NCBI GenBank assembly: GCA_024305745.1
Contig: JAHRBS010000013.1
Location: forward strand, 2,604,001-2,668,000
DNA length: 64,000 nucleotides
Direction of reading: 5' to 3'
Source: Polyporus tsugae
Taxonomy: Eukaryota > Basidiomycota > Agaricomycetes > Polyporales > Polyporaceae
Position 1 is the stretch's first letter. Each line of letters begins with the position of its first letter. Below, piece after piece: positions 21,153-33,395 of the stretch. A model generated the notes under the pieces. The model was not told the origin of the DNA and made no database searches. It saw only the letters and a list, made by a program, of their open reading frames with translations. The position numbers and the translations under genes are program-made.

Positions 21153-24100
21153 ATGACCAAGAAGCGTAGATCTCTAACGTCCATACTCGTCCCCTCCTTC
21201 TTGCCCCAGGCCAGCGCATCCACTTCGGCTCTCCCAATAGCGTCGCCTACAAGGGCTCGCTCCAGCATCTCGGGGACGTCTGCGAGCACGACCAATCTTA
21301 CGGACGTCAATAGTTCCACAGACTGGCTCTCTTTCTACTCTGGTGCGCCATCGCCTTTGTCTTCGGTAAGGCCCACCACGCCTTCGCGCAACTCTCCTCC
21401 CCCGGACCTTCTCGACGAGGATCCGTTCGCCAACCTTGCGCCCAGCCCGTCTGTGCGTGCCTCACGCGCTCCATCACCGATACGCACCGTCTTCGATATC
21501 TTTGGCGAGAATGCACCGCTACCGTCCGAGACCCCGCTTTCGCCACTGTCTCAAAGTGCGCTAGAGCAGGAAGACGGTACGCGCAGAGCGCGTAGTTTAC
21601 GTGGAGAACGTTCTCGGTCATTTCGCAACTCCCCATCCACCCCGCCCCTCTCGCCCACTGCACCATCGTCGCGTCCTGTCCGGAGACCCAAGTCCTCGGG
21701 CCCACCTCAGGTACGCTCTGCCTATACGCGCTCCGCATTCACGCCGCGCCCCTCTCTGCCCTCCCTCAATACGCTTGCATCAACGACTCCCATTCATGTG
21801 CCGAAGGTAAGTCGGCCATCGCCCCAAGCTCTTCAAGCTGCGAACGCGGTCACCACGCGAATGTGTTGATGCGCTGACGGTCGTAATGTTTACTAGGTCC
21901 GTAGAGGTCGGCCGGGCGCCCACTTACCGCTCGAGCCATGGGAAGACCCTGCGCCATCTCCGTCCAACCCGCCCTCGCCGACAAACGCAAGGAGTTTTGC
22001 ACTGTCGCAGTCGCTAGGGTCGCGCCGGCGAGAGCATCTGAGGCGTCCCACGCTGAGTGTGATCAGGGATTCGCGGATGTTTTTGGACGGCGACGGGGAA
22101 AGTGCGGACGCCGGAGAAGTGGCTCCGGAAGAGACGCCCAATGGAAGCGCTGCGGATGCCGCTGAGCAAGAAGATGCTACAGAAGAGGGCGCCTCGTTTG
22201 CGACTTCTGGTTCTTCTTCGCAGAACTCGCTTTCATTTGAGCTTGATGGGGATACCGGTGAGAGCTTGCATTCGGGCAATCGTCCGGATGATCAAGACTC
22301 GGGCACGCCTCCGATGCCGCCCCCGAAGTGCCCCCAGTCACCGCCTGTGGCTTTGCATCGCTCGTCGTCGGATACTTCTAGCGTCTCTGGTACCTCTGGC
22401 ACCTCGCGAACTTCGACCGAGTCCACCGTCCCGTCGCTCTGCCCGTCCTCGCCTCAGTCATGCTCCTCGGGATCCACCGAACCGCATTTTCACTTGTCCC
22501 CAGAACGTGCTCAGTCACCCCTACCACCGCTCCCGACCGAATCCCACATCCGCGTACACGTCGCCGCTGATCACTCAGGACACCCGGGCTACTCCGACTT
22601 GTTCGCACACCATCGCCACACTCAGCTTCTCACCAGCGACCTCCTAGCGAGCTTGGACTACAACTACTCCGACGCGCTGTCCCATCTTGGCAATGGTAGT
22701 TCCGAACATGCGCCGGATTCGGCGCTCTTTCCCCCTGGAGACTTTGAGCCCGGTTCGTCCGCAGGAACGATCAAGCACGGTTTCTCTCAAGCATCCCAGC
22801 TGAATGACGTTGCGCACTCGCGTTGGCCCTCAGTAGATGGCCAGGTCTCGGTCCCGAACATGCCTCCGCTGCCGCATTCGCCCCCCGAGCTGCCCAGTTC
22901 CTCATCTGAGGATGTCTCGACGGAGAACAGTGTTTCGCCGTCGCCCGTTTTGTCAAGGTCCTGCTCCTCTTCGACAGTATCGTCCGAGTACGACTTTGGC
23001 GATGAGGAGTACGGATACTACTCGTACGACGTCGGACCCTTTCAGGACCCGCTGGGATCGCCTTCGACGGCGGGTGAGCAGCGCCGTTTCGTCGGGTATG
23101 GCATCCCCTGGCCGTCGACGCACCGGCGGAGCACCGGGTCTGGGGACTGCGGCGGATCAGCGTGCACCGGCGCGAGCATGACGGACGTGCTGGACGACCT
23201 GGAAGACCTCACGGAGGACGTCACGGAGCGGTTCTCGCTCGCGCGAACGTCTCCAGACAACTCTGTGCGTTCGTCTTTCCTTTCCGGGTCTGGGGAGGAA
23301 GACGTTTTTGGGTGTCCGGGAGAAGGCGGGCTCGCTGACGCGCCTGGGGGCGATTACAGCTCGTACTCGAGGCGGCCGAGCGGGACCGGCGGGTCAGGTC
23401 AGCACCACGGCAGCGGCAGCAGCAGCGCACGCGCTGGAAGCTCTTCCAACGGGGTTAGTGGCGGGTACGGCGGCTCGTGGAATGGGAGAGGGGGATACCG
23501 CGGGGGTGCGGGCGGCGATGACGATGATGACAGCGACGATGATAGGAAGCGGCGCCCGCCCCGTCTGCCTATCTCCTCCTCCGCGATGTTCTCGGACTCG
23601 GACGAGGAGTCGGAGAGCGACTACAGCGGATCGGACGATGACGTGCAGGGAAGCCCGACCGCTAATAGGAAGCGCCAGCGGCACGACACCACTCGACCCG
23701 GGATGCCTCCTACCTCTTCGCCCCCGAAGGACGACACCACAGACGATGATGTGCCTCTCGCGCAGCAGATCCCTGGTGCCTTGAAGGCGCAGCGGACGAT
23801 CCGTCGTCAGGTACGGGACGAGCTCGACCAGAAGCGGGCAGAGCGGCGTACGCTTCGTGCTCAGGAGGCTCTCCTGCAACAACAGCACCATGACGAGCAG
23901 CGTCCTACGATCCCCTCTCAGCAGTCCTCTCCGTCCAAACCCGTTGGCCGGCCGCGCACGAGGACGCTCCCGAGCAACATGAACAGCCCTATCTCTGTCG
24001 GTGACTTGACCAGCAAGCTGCTTAGTCTTCAGACGGCTTCTCCTTCTGCTGGTGGCGCAACGCCCTCTGTCCCGCCCATGCCGTCCAGTGCCCCTCCCCT

Positions 24101-25566
24101 GCCGGGTCGATCGAAACGTCCGTCCTTCGATGGAAACGAACAACACCCGTCATCGCTGACGCGCGGCCGCAGCATCACCGCTGACGTGGGCCCGTACGTC
24201 CCTTCGGCGCAGAGATCGCAGCCTGCGCTGGAGGGGGCGAGGACCCTCCGACCGACTCGGTCCTTCCATCGTCGCCCGCGCACGGCAGACCCGGAGACGA
24301 CCCAACCTCTCCCCGCTCAAACGCCGACGAGCGGCTCGCTGTCGCGCAGCGGCACGACGAGCAGACGGCGTCTCGCGGCGGAGGAACCCTTGCCCCCGCC
24401 GCCATACTCGGCCACGCCTGCACTCGATCGCGGGAAGTCCACGAGGAGCGCGCCATCCCGTCGCCCGAGTTATGAGCGCCAGGAGAGCAGTGGGTTCGTC
24501 GTGACATCGCGCAGCCGCTCGGCCGCTGCTCAAGCAGCAGTGGCTCCTCCGGCATCGCCATCTGTGTTCCCGCAGTCTGCCAAGGCGACTGGGGCGCAGA
24601 TGTGGCAGCAGCGCGTATTCATTGGGAACATGCAGCGATTCGTACTCGTCGAGATCGGGTCCGTGACGACCGCGGGAGACGTGCTGAGCATTGTTGATGG
24701 CCAGGGTGCGCTCGAGCAGGGCAGGGACGGGTGGATGCTGTGGGAGGTTTCGCAGGACTTTGGCATGGGTACGTCAACGTTGTTAATCTTTACGTCCCGG
24801 GGTTCGACAGGCTGACGACATTGGTTCTGTGCAGAGCGTCCGATCCGGACCTTTGAGATGCTCAACGACGTGTGCGGGGCGTGGAACTCGGACAAGACCG
24901 TCAACTTGCTCGTCATCAAGAAGACGCTGCTCGCGCCCTTGCTCAGCCCGAAGGCCATGCCGTCCAGCTCGCCGATGTGCAGCGGGTACGTGCAGTGGGA
25001 ACACAAGCGCGGCAAGTGGCAGAAGCGGTGGATGGAGCTCCGGGGGCACAGTCTCTGGCTCTCGAAGCGCGACACGGGCAAGGACGCGCAGTTCTTGTGT
25101 TCACTCAACAACTTCGACGCGTACTACGTCACGCGCGTGCACAAGGCGCCGAAGCCATACGTCTTTTCCGTCAAGTCGACCGACAGTTTGACCTACTTCG
25201 AGGATACGTCCGATTACGTGCATGTGTTCTCGTGTGGGGAGTCGGAGGGCAAGAACTGGCTGGAGAAGATCCTCCTCGCTCGCGTACGTTCATTTACAGA
25301 CTCTGGTTGATTGTATAATTATTGACGATTGTTTTTGCAAATTGCAGTCGTACGTTCTCTACCAAGAACGCAACGTCGTTAACGCATCCAACGTTGGTAC
25401 TACTGGTGCTGCTGCTCCAAGCAGTTCCGGCGCTGGCGCCCTCCAACGGTCCGGTACACGCAGACGTCCTGCTCAACCTCTCATCGCCGTCGGCCCTCCT
25501 AAGAACGACATGGTTGCTCCCCTCAACTTCGAGGCCCCAGCTGGATCTCTCCTCGCTCGACGCTAG
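21153..25566 (+). CDS. Ras-association (RA) and PH domain protein
   Basis: Four exons: 21153-21806, 21897-24768, 24835-25283, 25348-25566; 1,397 residues. Residues 1 to about 1100 are Ser/Pro-rich and low in complexity, with acidic runs and a short Gln/Glu/Arg-rich possible coiled coil (around RRQVRDELDQKRAERR). Near residues 1120-1215 there is a ubiquitin-like RA domain fold (starts RVFIGNMQRFVLVEI), followed at about 1227-1325 by a PH domain (SGYVQWEHKRGKWQKRWMEL to NWLEKILLAR). Tandem RA-PH modules are known from the MRL family, which link Ras/Rap-type GTPases and phosphoinositides to actin, and from fungal polarity proteins. I infer a cortical, GTPase-responsive adaptor. The ATG has an ACC context before MTKKRRSL; an upstream start is not excluded. 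Confidence 0.85.
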
Positions 25567-26568
25567 ATCAGCCTCGCATCCCACCATATACCTCGGTCCC
25601 TGAACGTACCATATGTATTGTCTCGCGTTCTGCGGAAGAACGTATGTATTACCTGGCGTTTGTTGGAACGCCGTGTACTCTGGTGTATTGCTTGCCACGT
25701 CGCCACTTCCGTTCCTTACAACCCAGATGCTTGCGTGACTACCTGTACCTCACCTGCGCTCGCCCATACCGTCCTATGGGTTGCTCGTCGCATTATATTT
25801 ATCCCTCTCTCCTGAAATCCCGTCGTTTAGTGTGTTTGTCGTTCGTAATCGCTTCCTGCTCCTTTCGACTCTGTATCCATCGTTTGCAACGTGTAATGGG
25901 CTCCGGAGGAATAGAACCAAGATGATCATAACAAAGTTTGAATTCGACGTAGAGTCTACTGAACTGCGTCATTATAGATGTCCGGATACTAGTCAATGCA
26001 TACTCTGTCTACGAAGTCCGCTAGCGTGTCCTCCAGCTGCAGGAGAGCCTGAGCCTGCTGCGTCTGATCCGGAGACCATGGAGTGGCGGAGATAGGTGAG
26101 CGGCCATACCCTAGACTGGGGGAATCCATGAGGCCGTAATCTGATCTCCTACCAGGAGACGCACACAATTGCGGATACTCTTCAAAGAAAGAACCGGAGG
26201 GAAAAACATATCATAAGAAATTATTCAATACCACGGCTTGCATCAACAGGCAGGCAAGTTCGACGCCGTTGGATGGCGAGTCGGAGCGTGCCGTGCAGTA
26301 ACCACTGGCATCCTTGAACGTACTACATTCCGATCCAGCCGCTCGTTACCACCATTGTATGATGCTGAGGATAAGTTGAGCCTGTAGCCATAACCTCGAA
26401 TCACTGAAATCGCAACACATTCATCGAAACTAGACCCCGATGATAACCCGTATCACCACGTGTAGTTCTGCCCCATATACTCACCCTTCTAGAGCGGTAT
26501 CTTCTCACAACGACCAGCACGATCCGATTGACTTTTGCTCTCCCATTCCGTGCCATCTCTGTCAAAAT
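25567..26568. other. Intergenic between co-oriented genes
   Basis: Contains the 3' flank of the RA-PH gene and the promoter of the oxygenase gene. No ORF, RNA or repeat is supported. Confidence 0.5.
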
Positions 26569-28174
26569 ATGTCCTCCACTCACCACGATCCTGTCCGACA
26601 TCTCCGCTCCACACTGACGGAGAACCTGCCGTATTGCAGCGGTACCCTCAACGTCCAGCCGCGTAGTCTCGTGCTCTACTACGGAAAGGGAACCCAAACG
26701 AGGTGAGCAATACTCCCCAGACAGCCGGACCTGCAACTCACCGAGCATACACTACACATCTGACAGGCGCATCGATCTGTCGAGGGCGACCATCGATGAG
26801 CTCGATGCGCTGGAGAAAGCGTGCGAGCGAGCCCCATTCGGGCGCAACGACCAGACCGTCTTTGACGACAGCTACCGCAAAGCGGGAAAGATGGAGGTCG
26901 ACGAATTCATGCTCGGGTTCGACGCCGAGCGTGCTGGGTTGATCGAGGCCATACGCTCGTCCCTCTTCCATGGCGCCGATGAAGAAAAGTTCGTCAAAGC
27001 GGAGTTGTACAAACTGAACGTATATGGTGCGCATATAGTTAGCTTTTTTGTGAACGCGAGCGTTGGCTAACAACGCACCTCATGCCCAGGCAAAGATGCC
27101 TTCTTTAAACCGCATAAAGACACACCGCACGCGGAGAACATGTTTGGATCTCTCGTCGTCGTGCTCCCCACTCCCCACGAAGGTGGCGCACTCATCCTGC
27201 GCCACGACCAGCGCGAGTGGACATTCGATTCTGGCGTGCTTTTGTCCGAGGCTGAGCCCGGTGCTGGCTCGCGCATCGCCTTCGCCTCGTTCTTCAGCGA
27301 CGTTGAGCACGAAGTCACCCCAGTGAAGACTGGATACCGGCTCTCCGTCACGTACAACCTGTACTTCTCCCCGACCCGCACCGGACACTTCAGCGCACCG
27401 TCCTCGGGGCTGTGCGTCCTCCAGCCCAGCGGTGCGAACACATCGGCGGTCTCGAGCGCGCTCACTGCTCTCCTCACAGACGGGGGCATTCTCCCGGAAG
27501 GCGGCACGCTCGGCTTCGGGCTGCAGCACCAGTACCCGCTCCCCAAGTCATGGATTTATGGAGACAACAACCCTCTCGAGGCGTTGCAGGACTGGCTGAA
27601 GGGCAACGACGCCGCCCTGTTCCGCGCGTGCACGGCTCACGGGCTGACACCGCTGTTGCGCTTGGTCTACGAGGACGACGGTGAGGAACCGATATTCCCG
27701 ATCCTCCTCAAGGAGGCCATTGAAGTATCTGGGTACGACCTCGAGGAGGATGACACCGCAAATGTGATTTGCGACGAGTGGGGAGGGGTGGTCATGCTCT
27801 GCCGCTCGCTCTTCCCCGATTCCGTCCTGGAGAAGGAATGCAGGGACGGGAAGAGACGCAAGTATCTCCAGCGGTTGGAGGACAGGTATGAATATGAGTA
27901 TCTGAAGAAGGAGACAGCATGTCTTCCGTCAAAGACAGTGCATATGGTGACGGAGATGACGAGGTTCAACGAGTTGAAGTCCACGATGATCGTGCATATG
28001 GGAAACGACGCGGGGATTTGCCATATGTACAAGTATGTGTGTTTGATTGTGGACGTCGGGCCGACGGGAAAGCGGAGCGAGATCAGGCTGCCCGAGAGGA
28101 AGAATGAAAGGAGCAGGGACTGGGAGGAGGATGAGACGGAGGCGATAAATGAGGGGAGTGAGGATGAAGAATGA
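26569..28174 (+). CDS. 2-oxoglutarate/Fe(II)-dependent oxygenase (prolyl 4-hydroxylase-like)
   Basis: Three exons: 26569-26702, 26767-27026, 27090-28174; 492 residues. The core is a 2OG-Fe(II) double-stranded beta helix: iron ligands His140 and Asp142 (FFKPHKDTPH), distal His205 (SDVEHEV) and the 2-oxoglutarate-binding Arg215 (GYRLSVTY). Such enzymes hydroxylate a substrate using oxygen, 2-oxoglutarate and iron; prolyl hydroxylation is a guess from the P4H-like pattern. Roughly 275 residues after the core have no recognised domain and end in a Lys/Arg then acidic tail. There is no signal peptide, so it is likely cytosolic or nuclear. The second exon junction falls right before the catalytic HxD segment. 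It converges on the methyltransferase gene 327 nt away. Confidence 0.85.
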
Positions 28175-28501
28175 TCGAAGACCCAGGCCCACCAGAAATT
28201 ACACCGGCAGAGCGAGGTGGGAATTTGACGACTCGCATATACTGCACCTACAAAACCAGAAGTCTGCTGCTTCATGACATCGAATCCCTTAAATGCATGT
28301 AATTAAAGGACGGACCGTGGTAGTTGAATACCCGATATTGGTACGTGCCCTCCCAACCCTGGTGTTAAACAAAGCGACATCTGCACAAACTTGAAGGTAA
28401 GCCTCATCCCCGCACCAACGTACAACATCGTCTTTGCTCACGTTGAGATGCCGGTCCACCACCACCCTCCACTCAGAGCACATCCTCAGGAACCACACAG
28501 T

Positions 28502-29662
28502 TCAGAGCCGAGTCACAGACCACCAAAGGAAGTAAAACACGCCAGTCAAGTCCGGACGCTTGACCTCGTGGACCACCGCCTCGACCCTGACCGTCCCCTT
28601 CTCGAAGACCTGCCCGTCCCACAGCTCCCTCCAACTATCGGGCGAGTGCGTGAAGAGGCTGATATCCGGCGCGTCCCCGAGCCGCACCAGACGCCTGAAC
28701 CCCTTCTCCGGCAGCCCGCGGTGCGCCCCAAGCAGCATTGAACCAGGCTCGGGCGACAGGAGGCACGCAAGGGTCTTCGCGAGCCGGAACTGCCCCTCTT
28801 CGTCGAAGAGGTGGAAGAAGGACGACGCGTGGATGGCAGAGACGTGCCCGCGGAGGGGGTTGAGCGAGGTAAGGGTGGAGAGGTCCGGGCGCGCGTCGCT
28901 GGGCGGGCTGTCAGCGTAGAACGGCGCCGTTGCCTCGAGGAACGCGGGGTCGAAGGCGTCCCCGGGGATGAAGGGAATAGGGAAGGTCTCCGGAGTGGAC
29001 TTGAATAGCTTGTGCCCCAGGTCCCAGAACTCTGCGAACGTCCGTCGGGACCGGTGTTAGCGAAAGAAAAACGAAGGCAGGTCCACACCTACCGGGGTGC
29101 AGATCGGACGCAATAGCGCTTCCCATTGGAAAGCCGTCCTGGATGGCCTTCCTCATGTCGTAGCCCACTGCAGGTGTCTGGTCAGCCCTTTGGTGGCGCG
29201 GGAGGAGATAGGCTGAGGGTTACTGCAGCATCCTATGTCGAGGAAGATGGGGTCCTTTCGCTCCTTGCCCAGAGCCAAAAGCCGGTCGTACGCAGGCAGC
29301 CGCGCAAGCCTCAATCTAGATTCCGATGGTAGAAATTAGACCCTCGCCTCCAAACCTACACGGCAACCAGGCAACGGACTTACTGGAGGAAGGTAAAGCG
29401 CTGAAGGCATGGGTACGGATGGATCTGAAAGGGGAGACATGCCACTCAGGAGCGTCAAGAAAGCCAAGTAGGAACGTAGACGAACCGCGTAAGCCTCAGC
29501 CCGGACGGTAATAATGTGCTTCTTGAGTTCCTCTTCATCTTCGATACCAATTTGGGCTTTCATAAACGTAAGGCCCTCCTCGTCCATGTTGTACAGCTTC
29601 AGACCGGCATCCAGCGGGTTCAGCCGGCCGTACTGCTTCTCGCTTTCTGCAGTAGAGGACAT
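28502..29662 (-). CDS. SAM-dependent class I methyltransferase (basidiomycete family)
   Basis: Five exons: 29486-29662, 29384-29424, 29224-29315, 29093-29167, 28502-29031; 304 residues. The N-terminal part contains YNMDEEGLTFMKAQIGIEDE. Motif I of the Rossmann fold is FLDIGCC across exons 3-4, followed by ASDLHPEFWDLGHKLF (acidic loop binding the SAM ribose) and HASSFFHLFDEE. The C-terminal beta sheet ends in VFYFLWWSVTRL. Related fungal genes often sit near terpenoid or other secondary-metabolite genes, but the natural substrate is unknown. Motif I is built from short exons of 41-92 nt, so automatic gene callers may miss it. No signal peptide; probably cytosolic. Confidence 0.87.
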
Positions 29663-30514
29663 CGTGGGGTCTTCTTGGGTGTGGATGACGGTGGCGGCGT
29701 GAAGGCCAAGCGGCTCGAGTGTGTCGGGTGGAAGCCGGTGCAAGTGTTCTGGGGGCCTGGGACAAAGCCCCATATACATAGGCCGCTATATGTACCAAAA
29801 CGCTGTCTCGATAGAATCCATCAGCCGTCGGCTATATATATGTGTCTGTGAGCCACCGGTTAAAAATCACTGGTGGAACGCTGACGCAGCTCTCACATAT
29901 GCGCCATAGATAGAAACACATAGACTACAAGCCGTGCCGGACCGAAGGCGCGTACCTCAGACTCGCGCTCAGCGATCCTGGCGAGCGGTGAACGTTGCAC
30001 TTGAGACGAAAATAAACCATCGGCCAAAGCTTTGACTCTACCCGACAGAGAGGCCCAATGAACGGAGAGGCTTCTTTCTTAGCGAAGTCCTTCCTGGAGA
30101 GCCTGTAGTCAGCACGGCCCGTCAGAATGAAAGCATTTATCAGTATAATCGACTGACACCTACCTGCCGGTGTCCGACCGTCCACGGACGCAACTAGCTG
30201 AAGAGGCAGGAGTACAAACGTATTTTTCACTGCGCATCATACTCCGCTCTCCTTCCACGGAAAATCTATCATGGTTTCTACGCGCAACTGGTTATTCAAT
30301 GGCATATACCGCAAGACAACTATCACCTGCTTACCCGGCAGTGCACCATTTGTATGAAGGAAGGCACAAATGAATGAATCGCGATTCATCCAAATGATCT
30401 ATGATCGAACATCAAGGGTTTATCAGGTGTCTACATAGCGCATTATGCATTGAACGGGAAGCTATGAATACATCCGAAAAAGTGCCAATCTCCTCGCACA
30501 TCATGACAATGTTT
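29663..30514. other. Intergenic, nothing supported
   Basis: Promoter of the methyltransferase (AT-rich with TATATATATG near 29,831-29,842) and 3' flank of the porin gene. A minus-strand frame at 29925-30230 lacks any supporting feature. Confidence 0.45.
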
Positions 30515-31654
30515 TTACCCCTCAAACGTGAAGCTCGCGCCAACCTTGTGGGCCGCGACCTGCGACGTCGTGTCGTTCAGTCTCTGGGTGTCAAGGGCGA
30601 GACCGAAGGACCCGCGGACACCAGGGCGGAGAGCCTGGGTGTAACCTGTGAAAATAGCACGCGAGCGCGCATGTTAGTGGCGCAGCTAAAGCATGCAATA
30701 GAGGGTGAACGCACCGAGAGCGAGGATACCCGAGTTGTTGATCTTGGCCTTGACGAACGCAGCCGAGTCAAGGTAGACCTTGGTGCCGACCTCGAGAGCG
30801 ACGCTGCCGGCGGTCGACGTGCGCGTGTCGTAGACGGCCTTCGCGCCAGCCTCGACGTCAGGGTTGACGCGGTGATAGTAGCTCGCGGCGAAGGTGGAGA
30901 GGTTGCCGAGCCCGTGGATGGTGACGGCGTACTCCGGCGCGCTGTAGCCGATGGCGGCGGCGTACTTTGTGATCTTGCCGTCGGTCACGTTGTACGACGC
31001 TTCAGCACCAACAAGGAAGCCGTCGCGGCCGATGACGGTGTCCGCGGTGAACGTAGGGCCCTAATCGTATCGGCGCAGGTCGGGGGCGAAAAGTATACGC
31101 GAGAGCGGCAGTAACAGGGGAGGAAGAGTTCAAGTCAGGTGAGCGCGGAATGTCACGTCATCAGGCGCGATGGCGACGTACCTTGAAGATATCGAGGAAG
31201 GCGCGAGTGTGGAGGCCGGGCTGCTTGTAGGTGGTGGTGAAGAGCGCGGTCTTTGCACCGGTGTCGGGGGTGAGGGCGGTTTGGAGGTCAAGCTTGACAC
31301 CCTTTGCGATCTGGTTGTCAATCTCGACCTGGGTCTTGAGGATGTTGCTCGTCGTCCAGGCCTGGGTGAAGACGAGACCGTGGGGCTTGGCGAAGAACTT
31401 TGCCTCGATGTCGCCGCCGATGAGGGTGGACTTTGTGTCGCGGTTGCCGCCGACCTTAAATGAGACGTTGGAGGGGGTGGCAGTCTTCACCTCAAGAGCG
31501 ACACCTGTGAGGGGGAAGTCCTTGCCCAGGAGGTCGTTGGACGACTTTCCGAGGTCCTGGACGGGTGAAATGGTGTTAATAGAAGAGCCTAGCGACGTTG
31601 GCAAGGAGGCAGACGGACCTTCCAGGAGGGGGGCACGGGCTGAGGGAGAGACAT
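30515..31654 (-). CDS. POR1: Mitochondrial outer-membrane porin (VDAC)
   Basis: Four exons: 31619-31654, 31182-31556, 30715-31060, 30515-30645; 295 residues, the usual VDAC length. The N-terminus (MSLPQPVPPSWKDLGKSSNDLLGKDFP) matches the amphipathic helix that lies in the pore, with the conserved DLGK and NDLL words. The rest is alternating polar and hydrophobic beta strands, with the family words TQAW, NQIAKG and GVKLDL in the middle and VGASFTFEG at the C-terminus. It forms the 19-strand barrel that passes ATP, ADP and small anions across the outer membrane. The first exon codes for only 12 residues. It is transcribed divergently from the phosphatase gene across 760 nt. Confidence 0.95.
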
Positions 31655-32414
31655 GGTGTGAGGAGTAGTGACGTTTGCCCGAAAAAAGTTGGGGAAATCC
31701 TTCCCTTTATGCCCCGGAGCTTCCCGGATCGCGCGGGCACGCGCCATCGCCCACGTTTGCTCCAGCATGCCCAAGCTCTCTTCCGCCCCGACGTCCAACA
31801 CCTCTACGTACGAGCTCGGCTCTTGTTCTCGTCGGCCACCACCTCTGCTCCCCGCATGCCCTTAGACTCTGCACCCATCGCGCGTGTCTTGGTACAGACC
31901 TCCGGCCGTAATGTCGCATGATTTCTTGATGCGCACTCAAGGCCACCCTTCCCGAGCGCTCCGTAGCTAAATGGATCCCCGTTCTCCTTCCACCCTCCTT
32001 CCGTGTCGCATCCTCGGAGGTTCTCGCCGCCGCGCCCCTTCGGACTCTGCTGCTCTACGGCCGGCCCCTGCTTTGTGCGGGTCACGTATCGCACCATCTC
32101 GAACCCGGATCCTTGGCTTCTATCTGCATCGGTCCCTTTCCCAGTCGCCGTCGCACCACGCCTCGAAACTCGAAGCTCGAGACCGTTGCCCGTTGCCACC
32201 TTCCCCTTCCCGATAAGGAATGCGCGCAGCCCAGGGGTTTCGTAAACTCTCGCGCAGCTTCTCTCTTCGTTCTCCCCGGCCACCTGTCTTCACTCTCTTG
32301 CTCGCCCTCCCTCCACCGTCCGTTCGCCCACATATATCCCGCTCTAGGCCCCGCCCATCCCTCTGCTCTAGCCCTCTCCTCGTCCGTGAGCTCTCGTTTA
32401 TACGCTCCGTTGCG
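31655..32414. promoter_or_regulatory. Shared upstream region of VDAC and the Cdc25-like gene
   Basis: 760 nt between two divergent start codons. The right half is strongly C/T-rich on the plus strand, as is common just upstream of fungal start codons. No convincing TATA box is visible on either side; this fits housekeeping-type promoters. Confidence 0.45.
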
Positions 32415-33025
32415 ATGCTCAAGTACATCTCCCCCGATGTGAGTCTGTCCGCCTCTCACCCTCACCCTGTTCCTCACCACATCCTGCAGGAGCTTGCAGC
32501 GATCATCAAAAGCGAGAAAGTCCCCATGAAGGACTACTGCGTGATCGACGTCCGGGACGACGACTGGGCCGGCGGGAACATCAAGGGCTCTCACAACTCC
32601 CCCTCGAGCCAGTTCTACATCCGCGTGAACGACCTCGTCGAGAAGACAAAGCACGTCCCAACTGTCGTCTTCCACTGCGCTCTCTCTCAGATGCGGTACG
32701 CTCACTTCTTAGTCTCCACCGGGAGGCGCGTCATTCCATTGTACTGACGCGAACCTTACATACGCACCAGCGGTCCGAAGGCTGCCCGAGTACGTCACCA
32801 AACACGCTACCCCACCCTCGCCTATCTCCAACGCTAACCTCGCCCCCATTCATCCAGATATACTCCCAGGCGCGCGATCAGCTCGAGGGCGACGGCGAGG
32901 ACATCCCCCACCAAGTCCTGGTCCTCCGCGGTGGCTTCCAGGACTTCCAGGCCAAGTACCGCCAGGACCCCCAGCTCGTCGAAAACTGGAGCAAGGAAGT
33001 CTGGGGCAACCCCGAATACTTCTAG
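32415..33025 (+). CDS. Cdc25/rhodanese-type phosphatase (Ibp1/Ych1-like)
   Basis: Four exons: 32415-32438, 32490-32695, 32771-32789 (19 nt) and 32858-33025; 138 residues. It is a single rhodanese domain with VIDVRDDDWAGGNIKGS near the N-terminus and the active-site loop HCALSQMRGPKAAR (Cys followed by five residues and Arg). The loop is assembled across an intron that splits the Arg codon. Small proteins of this kind include Ibp1 of fission yeast and Ych1 and arsenate reductase Arr2 of budding yeast. Phosphotyrosine-type phosphatase activity is the likely role; arsenate reduction is the alternative. No targeting signal. A long minus-strand frame over the same bases (32082-32705) is a shadow. 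Confidence 0.87.
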
Positions 33026-33395
33026 CTCGTTTCTTGACCATCGGTACTTTGACCATGCACGCTTGCTGCAAGGACGGCAGCGTGCCACGATGCGAGCGGG
33101 TTCGCGTATGTCTATATTTCCAGGGGGGTATTAGAGAGGGGTCGACGTAATGTGTATACCATGTACTCGGTTGCCACCACCTAGAGCGTTATAATCTATC
33201 GCGGCGCATACACGAATGCCGTCGATAATGCACATGATGGGCTCATTCGCCTGGAGGCCAGAAACGTACGAGGGCGCAAGCAGTACCACAACTACTTTTG
33301 AAGACGGTGGACAGACGCCGCCACGGCCGATCTGCGTCCCGCCTTCCTGTTTGTGACGCAGGCGGACCAAGTCAGGACACCTAGGATACGTGCAC

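Noticed and set aside
23394..24146. 250-codon minus-strand frame over the RA-PH gene
   Set aside because: Arises from GC-rich coding sequence on the other strand; composition is low-complexity Arg/Leu.
32082..32705. 207-codon minus-strand frame opposite the Cdc25-like gene
   Set aside because: The plus strand gives a complete spliced protein with HC-x5-R active site; the antisense frame crosses its introns.
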